In this document: one piece after another, positions 35,432-44,796 of the stretch
How the letters are laid out: the number at the start of each line of letters is the position of its first letter
Numbering within the stretch: the first letter of the stretch is position 1
Assembly: GCA_000620205.1 (NCBI GenBank)
Contig: JHVP01000005.1
Span: 248,001-312,000, forward strand
Length of the DNA: 64,000 nucleotides
Origin: Geodermatophilaceae bacterium URHA0031
Lineage (GTDB): Bacteria; Actinomycetota; Actinomycetes; Mycobacteriales; Geodermatophilaceae
Direction of reading: 5' to 3'
Program-made: the position numbers and the translations under genes
The notes under the pieces: model-generated
Databases searched by the model: none
What the model was told of the DNA's origin: nothing
What the model saw: only the letters and a program-made list of their open reading frames with translations

Positions 35432-36772
35432 ATGGCACCGTCACCGCGTCACCGCGTCGTCATCGTCGGCGGGGGGTTCGGCGGGCTGTTCGCCGCCCGC
35501 GCGCTGCGCGGGACGGCCGACGTCACCCTGGTCGACCGCACCCAGCACCACCTGTTCCAGCCGCTGCTGTACCAGGTGGCCACCGGGATGCTGTCCGAGG
35601 GGCAGATCACCGTGCCGTTGCGGGACGTCCTCAAGCGGCACCGCGAGGTGACGTGCCTGCTGGCCGACGTGGTCGACGTCGACGCCGCCCGCCGGACCGT
35701 GCACGCCGACCGGCCCGACGGCGAGCGGATCACGCTGCCCTACGACGACCTCGTCATCGCCGCCGGGGTGCAGCAGTCCTACTTCGGGCACGACGAGTTC
35801 GCGCGGTGGGCGCCGGGGATGAAGTCGATCTCCGACGCGCTGACGATCCGCCAGCGGGTGTTCGGGGCGTTCGAGCTGGCCGAGACCGAGACCGACCCCG
35901 AGGCGCAGCGCCGCCGGCTCACGTTCGCCGTGGTCGGCGGCGGCCCCACCGGGGTGGAGCTCGCCGGGCAGCTCCGCGAGCTGGCCACCCGCACGTTGCA
36001 CGCGGAGTTCCGGCACATCCACCCCGAGCAGGCGCGGGTCCTGCTGTTCGACGGCGGCGACGCGCCGCTGGCCTCCTTCGGGCCGGCGCTCTCGGCCCGG
36101 GCCGCGGACACGCTCCGGGACCTGGGTGTCGAGCTCCACCTGGGCACCCGCGTCACCGGGGTCGACGAGGAGGGCCTGACCGTGCGCGACCGTGCGGGCG
36201 CCACGGTCCGCCACCCGGCCGGCACCGTGCTGTGGGCCGCGGGCGTCACCGCACCGCCGATCGCGGCGACCCTCGCCGCCGCCACCGGCGCGACGACCGA
36301 CCGCGCCGGACGGATCGGCGTGGGCCCGCGGTTGACCGTTCCCGGGCACCCCGAGATCTCGGTCATCGGTGACCTGATGGACCGGGACGGGCTGCCCGGC
36401 GTCGCCGAGGTGGCCATGCAGTCCGGGCTCTACGTCGGGCGACGGATCCGGCGGCGTCTGCAGGGCGGTGGCCCCGCCCGGCCGTTCCGGTACCACGACC
36501 TCGGCTCGGCGGCCTACCTCGCCCGTGGGCGGGCCGTCGTCTCGGCCGGTCCGCTGCACCTCGCCGGCCTCCCCGGCTGGCTGGTCTGGCTGTTCATCCA
36601 CATCGCCTTCCTCACCGGCTACCGGAACCGGGTGGGTGCCGTCCTCACCTGGGCGGTGACCTTCACCCGCGACGCGCGGCGGGAGCGGACCTTCACCACC
36701 CGCCAGATCAGCTCCCTGCACGACCTGTACGCGGCCCCGGACGCCCCGGGTCACCGGACGATCGCGTCCTGA
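35432..36772 (+). CDS. NDH-2-like FAD/NAD(P)-dependent oxidoreductase
   Basis: 446 aa, ATG with GAGGAGGA 4 nt upstream. The first Rossmann motif VVIVGGGFGGLFAARAL binds FAD; the second FAVVGGGPTGVELAGQL binds NAD(P)H. The C-terminal membrane-association region (about 370-420, LPGWLVWLFIHIAFLTGYRNR) is typical of type II NADH dehydrogenases, which pass electrons to quinone without pumping protons. In operon with the fused CydDC and near cydAB, it could feed electrons to the bd oxidase. Identity as ndh is likely but not certain; family members include other flavin oxidoreductases. Confidence 0.88.
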   Translation: MAPSPRHRVVIVGGGFGGLFAARALRGTADVTLVDRTQHHLFQPLLYQVATGMLSEGQITVPLRDVLKRHREVTCLLADVVDVDAARRTVHADRPDGERITLPYDDLVIAAGVQQSYFGHDEFARWAPGMKSISDALTIRQRVFGAFELAETETDPEAQRRRLTFAVVGGGPTGVELAGQLRELATRTLHAEFRHIHPEQARVLLFDGGDAPLASFGPALSARAADTLRDLGVELHLGTRVTGVDEEGLTVRDRAGATVRHPAGTVLWAAGVTAPPIAATLAAATGATTDRAGRIGVGPRLTVPGHPEISVIGDLMDRDGLPGVAEVAMQSGLYVGRRIRRRLQGGGPARPFRYHDLGSAAYLARGRAVVSAGPLHLAGLPGWLVWLFIHIAFLTGYRNRVGAVLTWAVTFTRDARRERTFTTRQISSLHDLYAAPDAPGHRTIAS

Positions 36773-36786
36773 CCGCAGGTCGAACG

Positions 36787-39700
36787 ATGACCGGTCCGGC
36801 GCAGCGGCTCGTGCGCCTCACCCCGGGGGCCCGGCGGTCGGTCGCCGGGACCGCGGCGCTCTCGGTCGCCGCGGGCCTGCTGGTGGTCGTGCAGGCCGGG
36901 CTGCTGGCCGACCTGGTCGCCCGCGCGTTCCTCGGGGGCGCCGGGCTCGCGCAGCTGACGCCGGCCCTGCTCGCCCTCACCGGCGTCGTCGGAGCCCGCG
37001 CCGCGCTCGGCTGGGCGGCCGAGGCAGCCGCCGAGCGGGGGGCGGCGCGGGTCGGGACGCAGGCCCGCGGCCGGCTGCTCGACCACGTCCTGCTGCTCGG
37101 GCCCCGACACCCGGGGCTGCCGCCGACGGGCCGGCTGGCCGCGCTCGCCGGCCGGGGCGTCGACGCGCTGGGCGGCTACGCCGGCCGGTACCTGCCCCAG
37201 CGGGTCGTGGCGACCGTCGTCCCGCTCGTCGTGGGCATCCGGATCTTCGCCGCGGACTGGATCTCCGGCCTGCTGCTCGCGGTGACCGTCCCCCTGGTCC
37301 CGGTGTTCATGGTGCTGATCGGCCTGCACACGCGCGAGCGGGTCGCCCGGCAGTGGCGGACCCTGAGCGACCTCGCCGGCTCCTTCCTCGACGTCGTCGC
37401 CGGTCTGGACGTGCTGACCGCCTTCGGCCGCGCCCGCGGCCAGTCACGGCGGATCGCCGCGGTGTCGGAGCGGCACCGGGCCGAGACGATGCGCTCGTTG
37501 CGCGTGGCGTTCCTGTCCGCCCTCACCCTGGAGCTGCTGGCCAGCCTGTCGGTCGCCCTGGTGGCCGTGTCCGTGGGCCTGCGGCTGGTCGCCGGCGACC
37601 TGGACCTGGCGACCGGGTTGCTGGTCATCATGCTGGCGCCGGAGGTGTTCCTGCCGCTGCGCGCGGTGTCCGCCGCCTACCACGACAGCGCCGAGGGCGT
37701 GGCAGCCGCCGAGCAGGTCCTCGGCGTGCTGGACATCCCCGCCCCTGCTCCGGCGCCCGGACCGGTCCCCGACCCCGCCGCCGGAGCGGTGCGGCTCGAG
37801 GACGTCACCGTGGCCGGACGGGGCGGCCCGGTGCTCGACTCGGTGTCGCTCGCGGTCGAGCCCGGACAGGTCCTCGGGCTCACCGGCGGGAGCGGCGCCG
37901 GCAAGTCCACCGTGCTGGACCTGCTGCTCGGCTGGCGGTCACCCGACCGCGGCCGGGTGACCGTCGACGGGGTCGACCTGGCCGACGTGGACCGGGACGC
38001 CTGGCTGTCCCGGGTGGCGTGGGTGCCGCAGCGACCGGTGCTGGTGCGTGGCACGGTCGCGGACAACCTGCGCCTGGCCGCCCCGGACGCGGCACCGGCC
38101 CGGCTCACCGCGGCGGCCGGGGCAGCCGCGCTGGACGTGCCGCTGACCACGTGCGTGGACGAGCACGGCTCCGGGCTGTCCACCGGTCAGCAGCGCCGGG
38201 TCGCGCTCGCGCGGGCGCTGCTCGCCGACCGGCCGATGCTGCTCCTCGACGAGCCGACGGAGGGGCTCGACGCGGACACCGAGGCCGGGCTGCTCGCATC
38301 CCTCCCGGCAGCGCTGGCCGGGCGCACGGCCGTGGTGGTCAGCCACCGGCCCGCCGTCCTCGGCCTCTGCGACCGGGTGGTCGCGCTGCCCGGGCCGGTC
38401 GGCGGGCGCCTGGAGCCCGTGGACCCGGAGGACGCCGACCCGGGGGTCACCGCCGCCCCGCCGCTCGACGAACGGCCCCCACCCGTCGAGGCGGTCGGCA
38501 CGGCGTCCCCCGGGCTCCGCCACGTGCTGCTCGCGCTGCAGCCGCACCGGCGGCGGATCGCCGTGGCCGTGGCGACGGCCAGCGGCGCGTCGGCGTGCAG
38601 CCTGGCCCTCGCCGCCACCTCCGCCTGGCTGATCTCGGCCGCCGCGCTGCAGCCCCCGGTGCTCTCCCTCATGGTGGCGATCGTCGGGGTGCGGACGTTC
38701 GCGCTGGCCAAGGCGGGGCTGCGCTACGGGGAGCGGCTGGCCGCGCACGACGTGGCGCTGCGCGTCCTCGCCACCCTCCGGGTGCGGTTGTGGGAGGCGC
38801 TGGTCCGGCTCGGTCCGGCGGCGACCGCGCGGCTCCGCTCGGGGGACCTGCTGGCCCGGCTGGTGGGCGACGTCGACGCCCAGCAGGACGTGGTGGTGCG
38901 GGTGCTCGTCCCGGCGACCTCGGCCGCCGTCGTGGGGACCGGCGTCGTCGCGGGCCTCGCGCTGCTGGCGCCCGCCGCGGGCCTGGCGCTGGCCGGTGGC
39001 CTGCTCTGCGCCGGGGTGCTCGCCCCGGTGCTCACCCGCCGGCTCGTCCGCGAGCCCGGCCGCCGCGCCCCGCAGGTCTCCGCCGTCCTGGCGGCCGGCA
39101 TCGTGGAACTGCTGGACGCCGCTCCGGACCTGCTCGCCTTCGGGGCCGCGGCACGCCGGCGGAGCGCGCTGGCGACGGTCGAGGCCGAGCTGGTCGCACT
39201 GCGACGTCGGGTGGCCGGTGCCACGGGTCTCGGGGTGGCGACGACGGTCCTGGGCATCGGCGGGGCGACCGTGGCCTGCACCGCGGTGGGGGTGGCCGCG
39301 CTGGGAGCCGGTTCCCTCCCCGGCCCGGCGCTGGCCGTCCTGGCGCTGACCCCCCTGGCCACCGCCGAGCTGGTCGCCGGGCTCCCGGACGCTGCGCGCC
39401 GCTGGTCGACCGCCGTGCCCGCGGCCGACCGGCTCGCCGAGCTGGAGGGAGCCGAGGCGCCGATCGCCGAGCCCGCGGCCCCGGAGCCCGCGCCACCGGG
39501 CCGCAGGATGGCCGTGCAGGGCCTGGCCGTGCGCTGGCCCGGGGCCGACCGCGACGCGGTCAGCGGCGTCGACCTGGCCGTCCCAGCCGGCGGTGGTCTG
39601 GTGCTCACCGGCCCCACGGGGTCGGGGAAGAGCACGGTGCTCGCCGCACTGCTGCGCACGCTGGACCCGCGCGCCGGCAGCGTGACCGTGGACGGCGTGG

Positions 39701-40215
39701 ACACCCGCCGGCTGCTGGGCGACGACGTGCGGAGCCGGATCGCCTGGTGCGGCCCGGTGCCGCACCTGTTCGACAGCACGCTGCGGGAGAACCTGCGGCT
39801 GGCCCGCCCCGACGCCGGGGACGACCGGATCGCCGCTGCGCTGCACCGGGCCGGCCTCGGCGACTGGCTGGCGACCCTGCCGGAGGGCCTGGACACCCGG
39901 GTCGGTCAGCACGGCGGCGTCGTCTCCGGCGGGGAACGGCAACGGATCGGGCTGGCCCGGGCGGTTCTCTCGGGCCGGCCGCTGCTGGTCCTGGACGAGC
40001 CGACCGCCCATCTGGACGCGGCGACCGCCGAGCGCGTCTGCGCCGACGTCCTCGCCACCACCACAGGGCGGACGACGATCCTCACCAGCCACCGGCCCGA
40101 GGCGTTCCCCGCGTTCCGCCAGCTCCGGCTCCCGCCGTTCGAGCCACCCACCCCGGTACCCCGCCGGCAGGCCGCGCCGGTGCTGTCCGCCACGGACGAG
40201 AGGACGGCGCCATGA
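36787..40215 (+). CDS. cydDC: Fused CydD-CydC thiol-reductant ABC exporter
   Basis: 1142 aa, both halves of the heterodimeric exporter in one chain. First half: six helices (about 20-320), ABC domain with Walker A GGSGAGKST (about 366-374), signature LSTGQ. Second half: helices (about 560-870), Walker A GPTGSGKST (about 941-949), signature VSGGE. CydDC exports cysteine and glutathione and is needed for assembly of cytochrome bd. Fusion is common in actinobacteria. Here it is separated from cydAB by three redox genes and on the opposite strand. Its ATGA stop overlaps the ClC start. Confidence 0.92.
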   Translation: MTGPAQRLVRLTPGARRSVAGTAALSVAAGLLVVVQAGLLADLVARAFLGGAGLAQLTPALLALTGVVGARAALGWAAEAAAERGAARVGTQARGRLLDHVLLLGPRHPGLPPTGRLAALAGRGVDALGGYAGRYLPQRVVATVVPLVVGIRIFAADWISGLLLAVTVPLVPVFMVLIGLHTRERVARQWRTLSDLAGSFLDVVAGLDVLTAFGRARGQSRRIAAVSERHRAETMRSLRVAFLSALTLELLASLSVALVAVSVGLRLVAGDLDLATGLLVIMLAPEVFLPLRAVSAAYHDSAEGVAAAEQVLGVLDIPAPAPAPGPVPDPAAGAVRLEDVTVAGRGGPVLDSVSLAVEPGQVLGLTGGSGAGKSTVLDLLLGWRSPDRGRVTVDGVDLADVDRDAWLSRVAWVPQRPVLVRGTVADNLRLAAPDAAPARLTAAAGAAALDVPLTTCVDEHGSGLSTGQQRRVALARALLADRPMLLLDEPTEGLDADTEAGLLASLPAALAGRTAVVVSHRPAVLGLCDRVVALPGPVGGRLEPVDPEDADPGVTAAPPLDERPPPVEAVGTASPGLRHVLLALQPHRRRIAVAVATASGASACSLALAATSAWLISAAALQPPVLSLMVAIVGVRTFALAKAGLRYGERLAAHDVALRVLATLRVRLWEALVRLGPAATARLRSGDLLARLVGDVDAQQDVVVRVLVPATSAAVVGTGVVAGLALLAPAAGLALAGGLLCAGVLAPVLTRRLVREPGRRAPQVSAVLAAGIVELLDAAPDLLAFGAAARRRSALATVEAELVALRRRVAGATGLGVATTVLGIGGATVACTAVGVAALGAGSLPGPALAVLALTPLATAELVAGLPDAARRWSTAVPAADRLAELEGAEAPIAEPAAPEPAPPGRRMAVQGLAVRWPGADRDAVSGVDLAVPAGGGLVLTGPTGSGKSTVLAALLRTLDPRAGSVTVDGVDTRRLLGDDVRSRIAWCGPVPHLFDSTLRENLRLARPDAGDDRIAAALHRAGLGDWLATLPEGLDTRVGQHGGVVSGGERQRIGLARAVLSGRPLLVLDEPTAHLDAATAERVCADVLATTTGRTTILTSHRPEAFPAFRQLRLPPFEPPTPVPRRQAAPVLSATDERTAP

Positions 40216-41639
40216 CGACGCCCACGACCCCTGGACCTGCCGCGCAGGCGGCGCCCGCCGACCCGGTGACCCTGCTGCGCAGCCGCCAGTACCTGCGGCT
40301 GCTGGTGATCGCCGCCGCGCTCGGGGTGCCGATCTCCGCCGTCGCCTACTGGTTCCTCGTACTCACGGAGGAACTCGGGGACTGGTCGTACGGCGACCTG
40401 CCGAAGTCCCTGGGGTTGGACCCGGTCCCGGCGTGGTGGCCGCTGCCGCTGCTCGGCGTGGCCGGGCTGCTGGTGGCGTTGGTCATCCGGTACGTCCCGG
40501 GCCGCGGCGGGGAGTCCCCGCTGGACGGGTTCCACCCCGGGGGTGGCCCGCCCGCACCCCTGCCGCTGCTCGGCATCACGCTCGCCGCCGTGGTCAGCAT
40601 CGGACTCGGTGCGGTGGTCGGTCCGGAGGCACCGCTGATCGCGATCGGCGGTGGCCTGGCCGCCGCGACCGTGCGGCTCGCCCGCCGGGAGGTGCCGGCC
40701 CAGACCCTCGCTGTCGTCGCCGCGACCGGCAGCTTCGCGGCCATCAGCGCGCTGTTCGGCTCTCCGCTGGCCGGCGCGTTCCTGCTGATGGAGGCCGCCG
40801 GCATCGGCGGCCCGATGCTGCGGCCGATCCTGCTCCCGGGGCTGCTGGCCTCCGGCATCGGCTCGCTGGTGTTCATCGGGCTGGACGCCTGGACCGGGCA
40901 CGGCGTCTTCTCCTTCGTCCTGCCCGACCTGCCGCCGTTCTCCCGGCCCGACCTCGCGCAGTTCGGCTGGGCGCTGGTCATCGGGATCGCGGCCGCCGTC
41001 CTGGTGGCGGTGATCCGACGGGTCGCGGTGCCGCTGCGGGCCCCGGTGGAGCGGCGGATCATCCTCGCCGGCCCGCTGATCGGGCTGGTGGTCGCCGGGC
41101 TGGCCATCGGCTACGCGGAGACCACCGGCCACAGCGTGTCCGAGGTGCTGTTCTCCGGGGAGGACGGGCTGCCGGAGCTGGTGAGCTCAGCCGCGGACCA
41201 CACGGTGGGTGCCCTGCTCCTGCTGCTGCTGTGCAAGTCGCTGGCCTACGCCGGCTCCCTCGTCGCCTTCCGCGGTGGCCCCACGTTCCCGGCGATCTTC
41301 CTCGGCGCGACCGTCGGGATCCTGCTGTCCCACCTGCCCGGCCTGCCGCTGGCCCCGGCCGTCGCGATGGGACTGGCCGCCAGCTGCACGGCGATGCTGC
41401 AACTGCCCCTGACGTCGGTGCTGCTGGCGACCCTGATGCTCGGCGCCGACGGCCTCACCGTCATGCCGCTGGTCATCGTCGCCGTCACCGTCTCCTACGT
41501 CACGTCGGCCCGGCTGACGCCGCGGTCGGCCCTGGCGCAGGGCGAGGGCACGGACGACGAGGGGACGTCCGAGCCGCTGCCGCACCCTCGACGACCGGCG
41601 GTGGGCGCGGACCCGGCGCGACCGCCGAGCGGCGCGTGA
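40212..41639 (+). CDS. ClC-family chloride channel or transporter
   Basis: 475 aa, start ATG overlapping the cydDC stop (ATGA), so coupled. ClC hallmarks: VVGPEAPLIAIGG (the GxEGP motif modified to GPEAP), GGPTFPAIFLGA (GxFxP motif), and repeated helix pairs. In proton-coupled members the gating Glu lies in GxEGP: here Glu is present. About 55 C-terminal residues are charged and Pro-rich. Moves chloride, fluoride or nitrate; may balance charge for an acid- or oxidant-stressed membrane. Converges with the 163-aa protein. Confidence 0.88.
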   Translation: MTTPTTPGPAAQAAPADPVTLLRSRQYLRLLVIAAALGVPISAVAYWFLVLTEELGDWSYGDLPKSLGLDPVPAWWPLPLLGVAGLLVALVIRYVPGRGGESPLDGFHPGGGPPAPLPLLGITLAAVVSIGLGAVVGPEAPLIAIGGGLAAATVRLARREVPAQTLAVVAATGSFAAISALFGSPLAGAFLLMEAAGIGGPMLRPILLPGLLASGIGSLVFIGLDAWTGHGVFSFVLPDLPPFSRPDLAQFGWALVIGIAAAVLVAVIRRVAVPLRAPVERRIILAGPLIGLVVAGLAIGYAETTGHSVSEVLFSGEDGLPELVSSAADHTVGALLLLLLCKSLAYAGSLVAFRGGPTFPAIFLGATVGILLSHLPGLPLAPAVAMGLAASCTAMLQLPLTSVLLATLMLGADGLTVMPLVIVAVTVSYVTSARLTPRSALAQGEGTDDEGTSEPLPHPRRPAVGADPARPPSGA

Positions 41640-41664
41640 GTGCTGGTCGCGCGGGCGGCGGTGG

Positions 41665-42156
41665 TCAGTGCAGCAGCGCCTTCACCAGGATGATCGCGGC
41701 ACCGATCGCGGCCACCACCGTGGCCTGCACCAGCGCCCGGGACACCGGCGCGCCGGCCGACCGGGCAGCCCAGTAGCCGTACCCGCCGATCAGCCCCAGC
41801 CCGCTCCACTTCGCCAGGGCGAACGCGGTCGCGAGCTGCACCCACCCCGTCGAGGCCACCAGGAAGTAGACCGCGGGAAGCCCCACGCCGAAGGCGACGG
41901 CGCCGGCCTCCTCGACCATGTGCGCCAGTTGCCGGCGGTCGACCCGGTGGCGCTGGCTGGTCTCGACCCCGACCACGTCGCTGTAGACCTCGGCCAGCGC
42001 CACCGTGAGCGCGGACAGCAGCAGCCAGGCCGCCATGACCAGGGCGGACGGCGGGTGGTCCTCCAGCGCCACCACCAGCGTCAGGCCGAGGATCGAGCCG
42101 TAGACGACCCGGCCGACCTGCCGGGAGCCGAGGTGGGCTTCGAGGGAGGCGCGCAC
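41665..42156 (-). CDS. Uncharacterised integral membrane protein (163 aa)
   Basis: Start GTG 42156 with GCGGAGGA about 9 nt upstream. Four to five hydrophobic segments (about 15-35, 38-60, 85-100, 108-128, 140-160). The polar stretch around SQRHRVDRRQLAHMVEEAG is charged. I do not recognise a family; the overall length and pattern resemble small actinobacterial VIT-like or transport proteins but no metal motif is seen. Its promoter carries a regulon dyad, and PiT is divergent from it. Confidence 0.65.
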   Translation of the reverse strand: MRASLEAHLGSRQVGRVVYGSILGLTLVVALEDHPPSALVMAAWLLLSALTVALAEVYSDVVGVETSQRHRVDRRQLAHMVEEAGAVAFGVGLPAVYFLVASTGWVQLATAFALAKWSGLGLIGGYGYWAARSAGAPVSRALVQATVVAAIGAAIILVKALLH

Positions 42157-42190
42157 GGCAGCCGATCCTCCGCGCCGTCCCGCCGTCCCG

Positions 42191-42207
42191 TCACCCCCTG
42201 CGGAGGA
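42191..42207. promoter_or_regulatory. Regulon dyad, TCACCC-CCTGC-GGAGGA
   Basis: 34 bp upstream of the 163-aa protein start on its strand (reads TCCTCC-GCAGG-GGGTGA). Confidence 0.5.
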
Positions 42208-42298
42208 GGATCTGCGCTCCCCCGGTGACCCGCGGCCCGCCCGGGTACCGCCGCCGGCCGCGGCTCCCGGTGGACCGCCACCCGGGTGGGGCGTGCCT

Positions 42299-42315
42299 TC
42301 CTCCTCCTTGGGTGA
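42299..42315. promoter_or_regulatory. Regulon dyad, TCCTCC-TCCTT-GGGTGA
   Basis: 84 bp upstream of the PiT start; paired with the dyad at 42191 across the divergent region. Confidence 0.45.
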
Positions 42316-42399
42316 GGCGCGGCCGACGGGAGGACCGCCATCCTGCACCCGACGGCACCGCTCACGGCACGGGTGCCGGAGGACAGAGAGGCGCGGTCC

Positions 42400-43524
42400 A
42401 TGGACGCACCGCTGATCATCGTCGTCGTCGTGACCGCACTGGCCTTCGACTTCACGAACGGGTTCCACGACACGGCCAACGCCATGGCGACGTCCATCGC
42501 GACCGGCGCCTTCCGGCCCCGGACCGCCGTGGCGATCGCCGCCTGCCTGAACGTGACCGGTGCCTTCCTGTCGGTCGAGGTGGCCAACACCATCTCCGGC
42601 GGGCTGGTCGACGAGACGCTGATCAACCCGGTCGTGATCTTCGCGGGCCTGGTCGGGGCCATCCTGTGGAACCTGGTGACCTGGTTCCTGGGGCTCCCCT
42701 CGAGCTCGTCGCACGCGCTCTTCGGCGGCCTGATCGGCGCGACCTGGGTGGCCGGCGGCGCCGACGCGATCAACTTCAACACGGTGCTGAACAAGATCGT
42801 CCTGCCCGCGGCGCTGGCTCCCGTGATCGCCGCGCTGATCGCCGTGACCGCGACCTACCTGGCGTTCCGAGTCACCGCGCGGGCCGACGCGGGGACGGCG
42901 GAGCGCGGGTTCAAGGCCGCCCAGCGCGTCTCGGCGTCGATGGTCGCCCTCGCCCACGGCACCAACGACGCCCAGAAGACCATGGGCGTGATCACGTTGG
43001 CCCTGATCACCGCGGGGATGCTGGCCCCGGGGTCGCCACCGCCGTCCTGGGTCGTGCTCGCGGCCGGGCTGGCGATCGGGCTGGGGACCTACATGGGCGG
43101 CTGGCGGATCATCCGCACCCTCGGCAGCCGGGTGAGCGACATCCACACGGTGCAGGGCTTCACGGCCGAGACGACCAGCACCGCGGTGATCCTGGCCTCC
43201 ACCCACCTCGGGCTGCCGCTGTCGACCACGCAGGTGTGCACCGGTTCCATCTTCGGCGCAGGGGCGGGCCGCCGGCTGGCGTCGGTGCACTGGGGCGTGG
43301 CCGGGCGGATCGTGCTGGCCTGGACCTTCACCCTGCCGGCGGCGGCGGTCGTGGGCGCCGCGGCGTCGTGGCTGGCCGCGACCGGCACGGCCGGCGTGGT
43401 CGTCGTCGCGGTGACCGGCATCGCCCTCGCCTCGGGCATCTACGTCGCGTCCCGCCGCACCGCGGTCACCGCGGACAACGTCAACGACCGGCCGCTGCCC
43501 GCGGCCGTCGACGCCAACGTCTGA
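42400..43524 (+). CDS. pitA: Inorganic phosphate transporter (PiT family)
   Basis: 374 aa from ATG 42400 with GAGAGG 9 nt upstream; a GTG 27 bp earlier is possible. PiT signatures are the N-terminal FDFTNGFHDTANAMAT and the repeat ALAHGTNDAQKTMGVI, with the GLPSSSSHAL segment. About ten helices. A low-affinity H+/metal-phosphate symporter. The small membrane protein at 43542 follows by 17 bp. A regulon dyad lies upstream, so phosphate uptake may be tied to the same stress program as polyphosphate kinase. Confidence 0.93.
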   Translation: MDAPLIIVVVVTALAFDFTNGFHDTANAMATSIATGAFRPRTAVAIAACLNVTGAFLSVEVANTISGGLVDETLINPVVIFAGLVGAILWNLVTWFLGLPSSSSHALFGGLIGATWVAGGADAINFNTVLNKIVLPAALAPVIAALIAVTATYLAFRVTARADAGTAERGFKAAQRVSASMVALAHGTNDAQKTMGVITLALITAGMLAPGSPPPSWVVLAAGLAIGLGTYMGGWRIIRTLGSRVSDIHTVQGFTAETTSTAVILASTHLGLPLSTTQVCTGSIFGAGAGRRLASVHWGVAGRIVLAWTFTLPAAAVVGAAASWLAATGTAGVVVVAVTGIALASGIYVASRRTAVTADNVNDRPLPAAVDANV

Positions 43525-43541
43525 CCAGGGAGGGGCCGTCC

Positions 43542-43787
43542 GTGCACATCGACTGGGGCACGCTGGCCGAGATCGCGGTCGTCGCGTCGGCCGCCACGGT
43601 GACCGTCGTCCTGCTCGTCTCGTTCGCGCTCCTCGCGCTGTCCGCCCCCGCCGGGCGGCGGGCGGCGGGCCGGACCGGTGGCGGGACGTCCGGGCTGCCG
43701 CCCGCCGCAGGCACGGCCGTGGCCGTGCTCTGCCTGCTCGCCGCGGGTCTCATCGTCTGCTACGGCCTGTTCCTGATCATCTCCTGA
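43542..43787 (+). CDS. Small two-helix membrane protein downstream of pit
   Basis: 81 aa from GTG with AGGGAGGGG upstream. Two hydrophobic helices (about 10-30 and 57-80) with an Arg/Gly-rich loop between. No family recognised. Position right after pit with a good ribosome site suggests a small partner or modulator; this is inference. Confidence 0.6.
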   Translation: MHIDWGTLAEIAVVASAATVTVVLLVSFALLALSAPAGRRAAGRTGGGTSGLPPAAGTAVAVLCLLAAGLIVCYGLFLIIS

Positions 43788-43799
43788 GCCCGGCCAGGC

Positions 43800-43815
43800 C
43801 CGTCGCCGGCGACGG
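43800..43815. terminator. Palindrome between convergent genes
   Basis: CCGTCGCCGGCGACGG, a perfect 16-bp palindrome just after the small membrane protein and before the convergent 228-aa gene. With no loop it could form a short hairpin; a modest terminator candidate. Confidence 0.35.
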
Positions 43816-43818
43816 CGG

Positions 43819-44505
43819 TCAGCCGGGGAGGATGTTGATCACCCGGGCGAGGACCACCGCCAGGACGCCCAGGGAGATCATCGACTGCAGTGCCATCAGG
43901 CCCTTGGCCCGGCGGGTCAACGGCAGGGTGTCGGTCGGGCTGAACGCCACGAGGTTGGTGAACGCGACGTACAGGTGGTCGCCGAACCGCGGCCGCCACC
44001 CCGGTTCGGCCAGACCCTCGGTGAGCGTCTGCGGGAACTGGAAGTCGGGGTAGGGCGCCGGCTCGGCGGTGCGCCCGGCCGGCCCACCGCCGTCCAGCTC
44101 CCAGTAGAGCAGCGCGAAGGTCACCACGTTGACCTCCAGCACGAGCAGGGCCGCGACCAGCAGCCGCCCGGCCGTGAGCGTGACGCCGTCGACCTTGCCG
44201 TCGTCCAGCACCAGCGTCACCAGCCGGGCCGCGGCGACCGTGTTGGCCACCACCAGCAGTCCGAACAGGCCGAGCAGGACCGAGCGGGCGCTGCGCGGAA
44301 CCGGGCCGGGCCGGGCCGCGATGGCCAGCAGCACCAGCAGCGCGACGGTCTCGACGACCGGCACGAACAAGGGCGGGCCCACCCGGTACTGGGCGGGGAC
44401 CAGCGCCTGCGGCAGGACCGCGACCACCACGACGAGCAGGGGCCAGGTGTAGCTCTCGGGGCGGGGTCGTCGTCCACGTGCTCCCGCACGGTCCATCGAG
44501 CCCAC
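43819..44505 (-). CDS. Uncharacterised membrane protein with channel-like pore loop
   Basis: 228 aa with about five helices. The C-terminal third has DHLYVAFTNLVAFSPTDT, then TRRAKGLMALQS and a final helix, a pattern like the pore loop of two-TM ion channels but with a different filter sequence. The family is widespread in actinobacteria (I recall the motif AFSPTDTMPLTRRAK). Ion selectivity cannot be assigned. A regulon dyad lies 75 bp upstream; divergent from the 209-aa gene. Confidence 0.7.
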   Translation of the reverse strand: MGSMDRAGARGRRPRPESYTWPLLVVVVAVLPQALVPAQYRVGPPLFVPVVETVALLVLLAIAARPGPVPRSARSVLLGLFGLLVVANTVAAARLVTLVLDDGKVDGVTLTAGRLLVAALLVLEVNVVTFALLYWELDGGGPAGRTAEPAPYPDFQFPQTLTEGLAEPGWRPRFGDHLYVAFTNLVAFSPTDTLPLTRRAKGLMALQSMISLGVLAVVLARVINILPG

Positions 44506-44580
44506 CGTGTCCCTCCACCCGGCCGAGGCCCCGGCACGCCACCCCGGCGCGACCGTAGGAGCCGCCGTCGGGGACCGGCA

Positions 44581-44597
44581 TCACCCCGCGGGGATGA
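44581..44597. promoter_or_regulatory. Regulon dyad, TCACCC-CGCGG-GGATGA
   Basis: Exact match; 75 bp upstream of the 228-aa gene on its strand. Confidence 0.6.
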
Positions 44598-44669
44598 CCC
44601 GCCCCGCCCTGCGCGGCACGACTCGATCGGGGTGCCGCTGGCGGGCCAGCGAGCGGTCCCGGGACCTTC

Positions 44670-44686
44670 TCACCCTGCTCGGGCGA
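44670..44686. promoter_or_regulatory. Regulon dyad, TCACCC-TGCTC-GGGCGA
   Basis: Exact match; 110 bp upstream of the 209-aa gene. Together with the dyad at 44581 it gives one site per divergent gene. Confidence 0.6.
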
Positions 44687-44796
44687 GGTGCCGCCGGTCG
44701 GAACGGGTGACAGTCGGGGAGCCGGCCCGCACGCCCCACGTGGCGGTGCGGGACGGGCAGGTCTCCGTCGTCCGCCGATCTGAACGGAGCGCTCCC

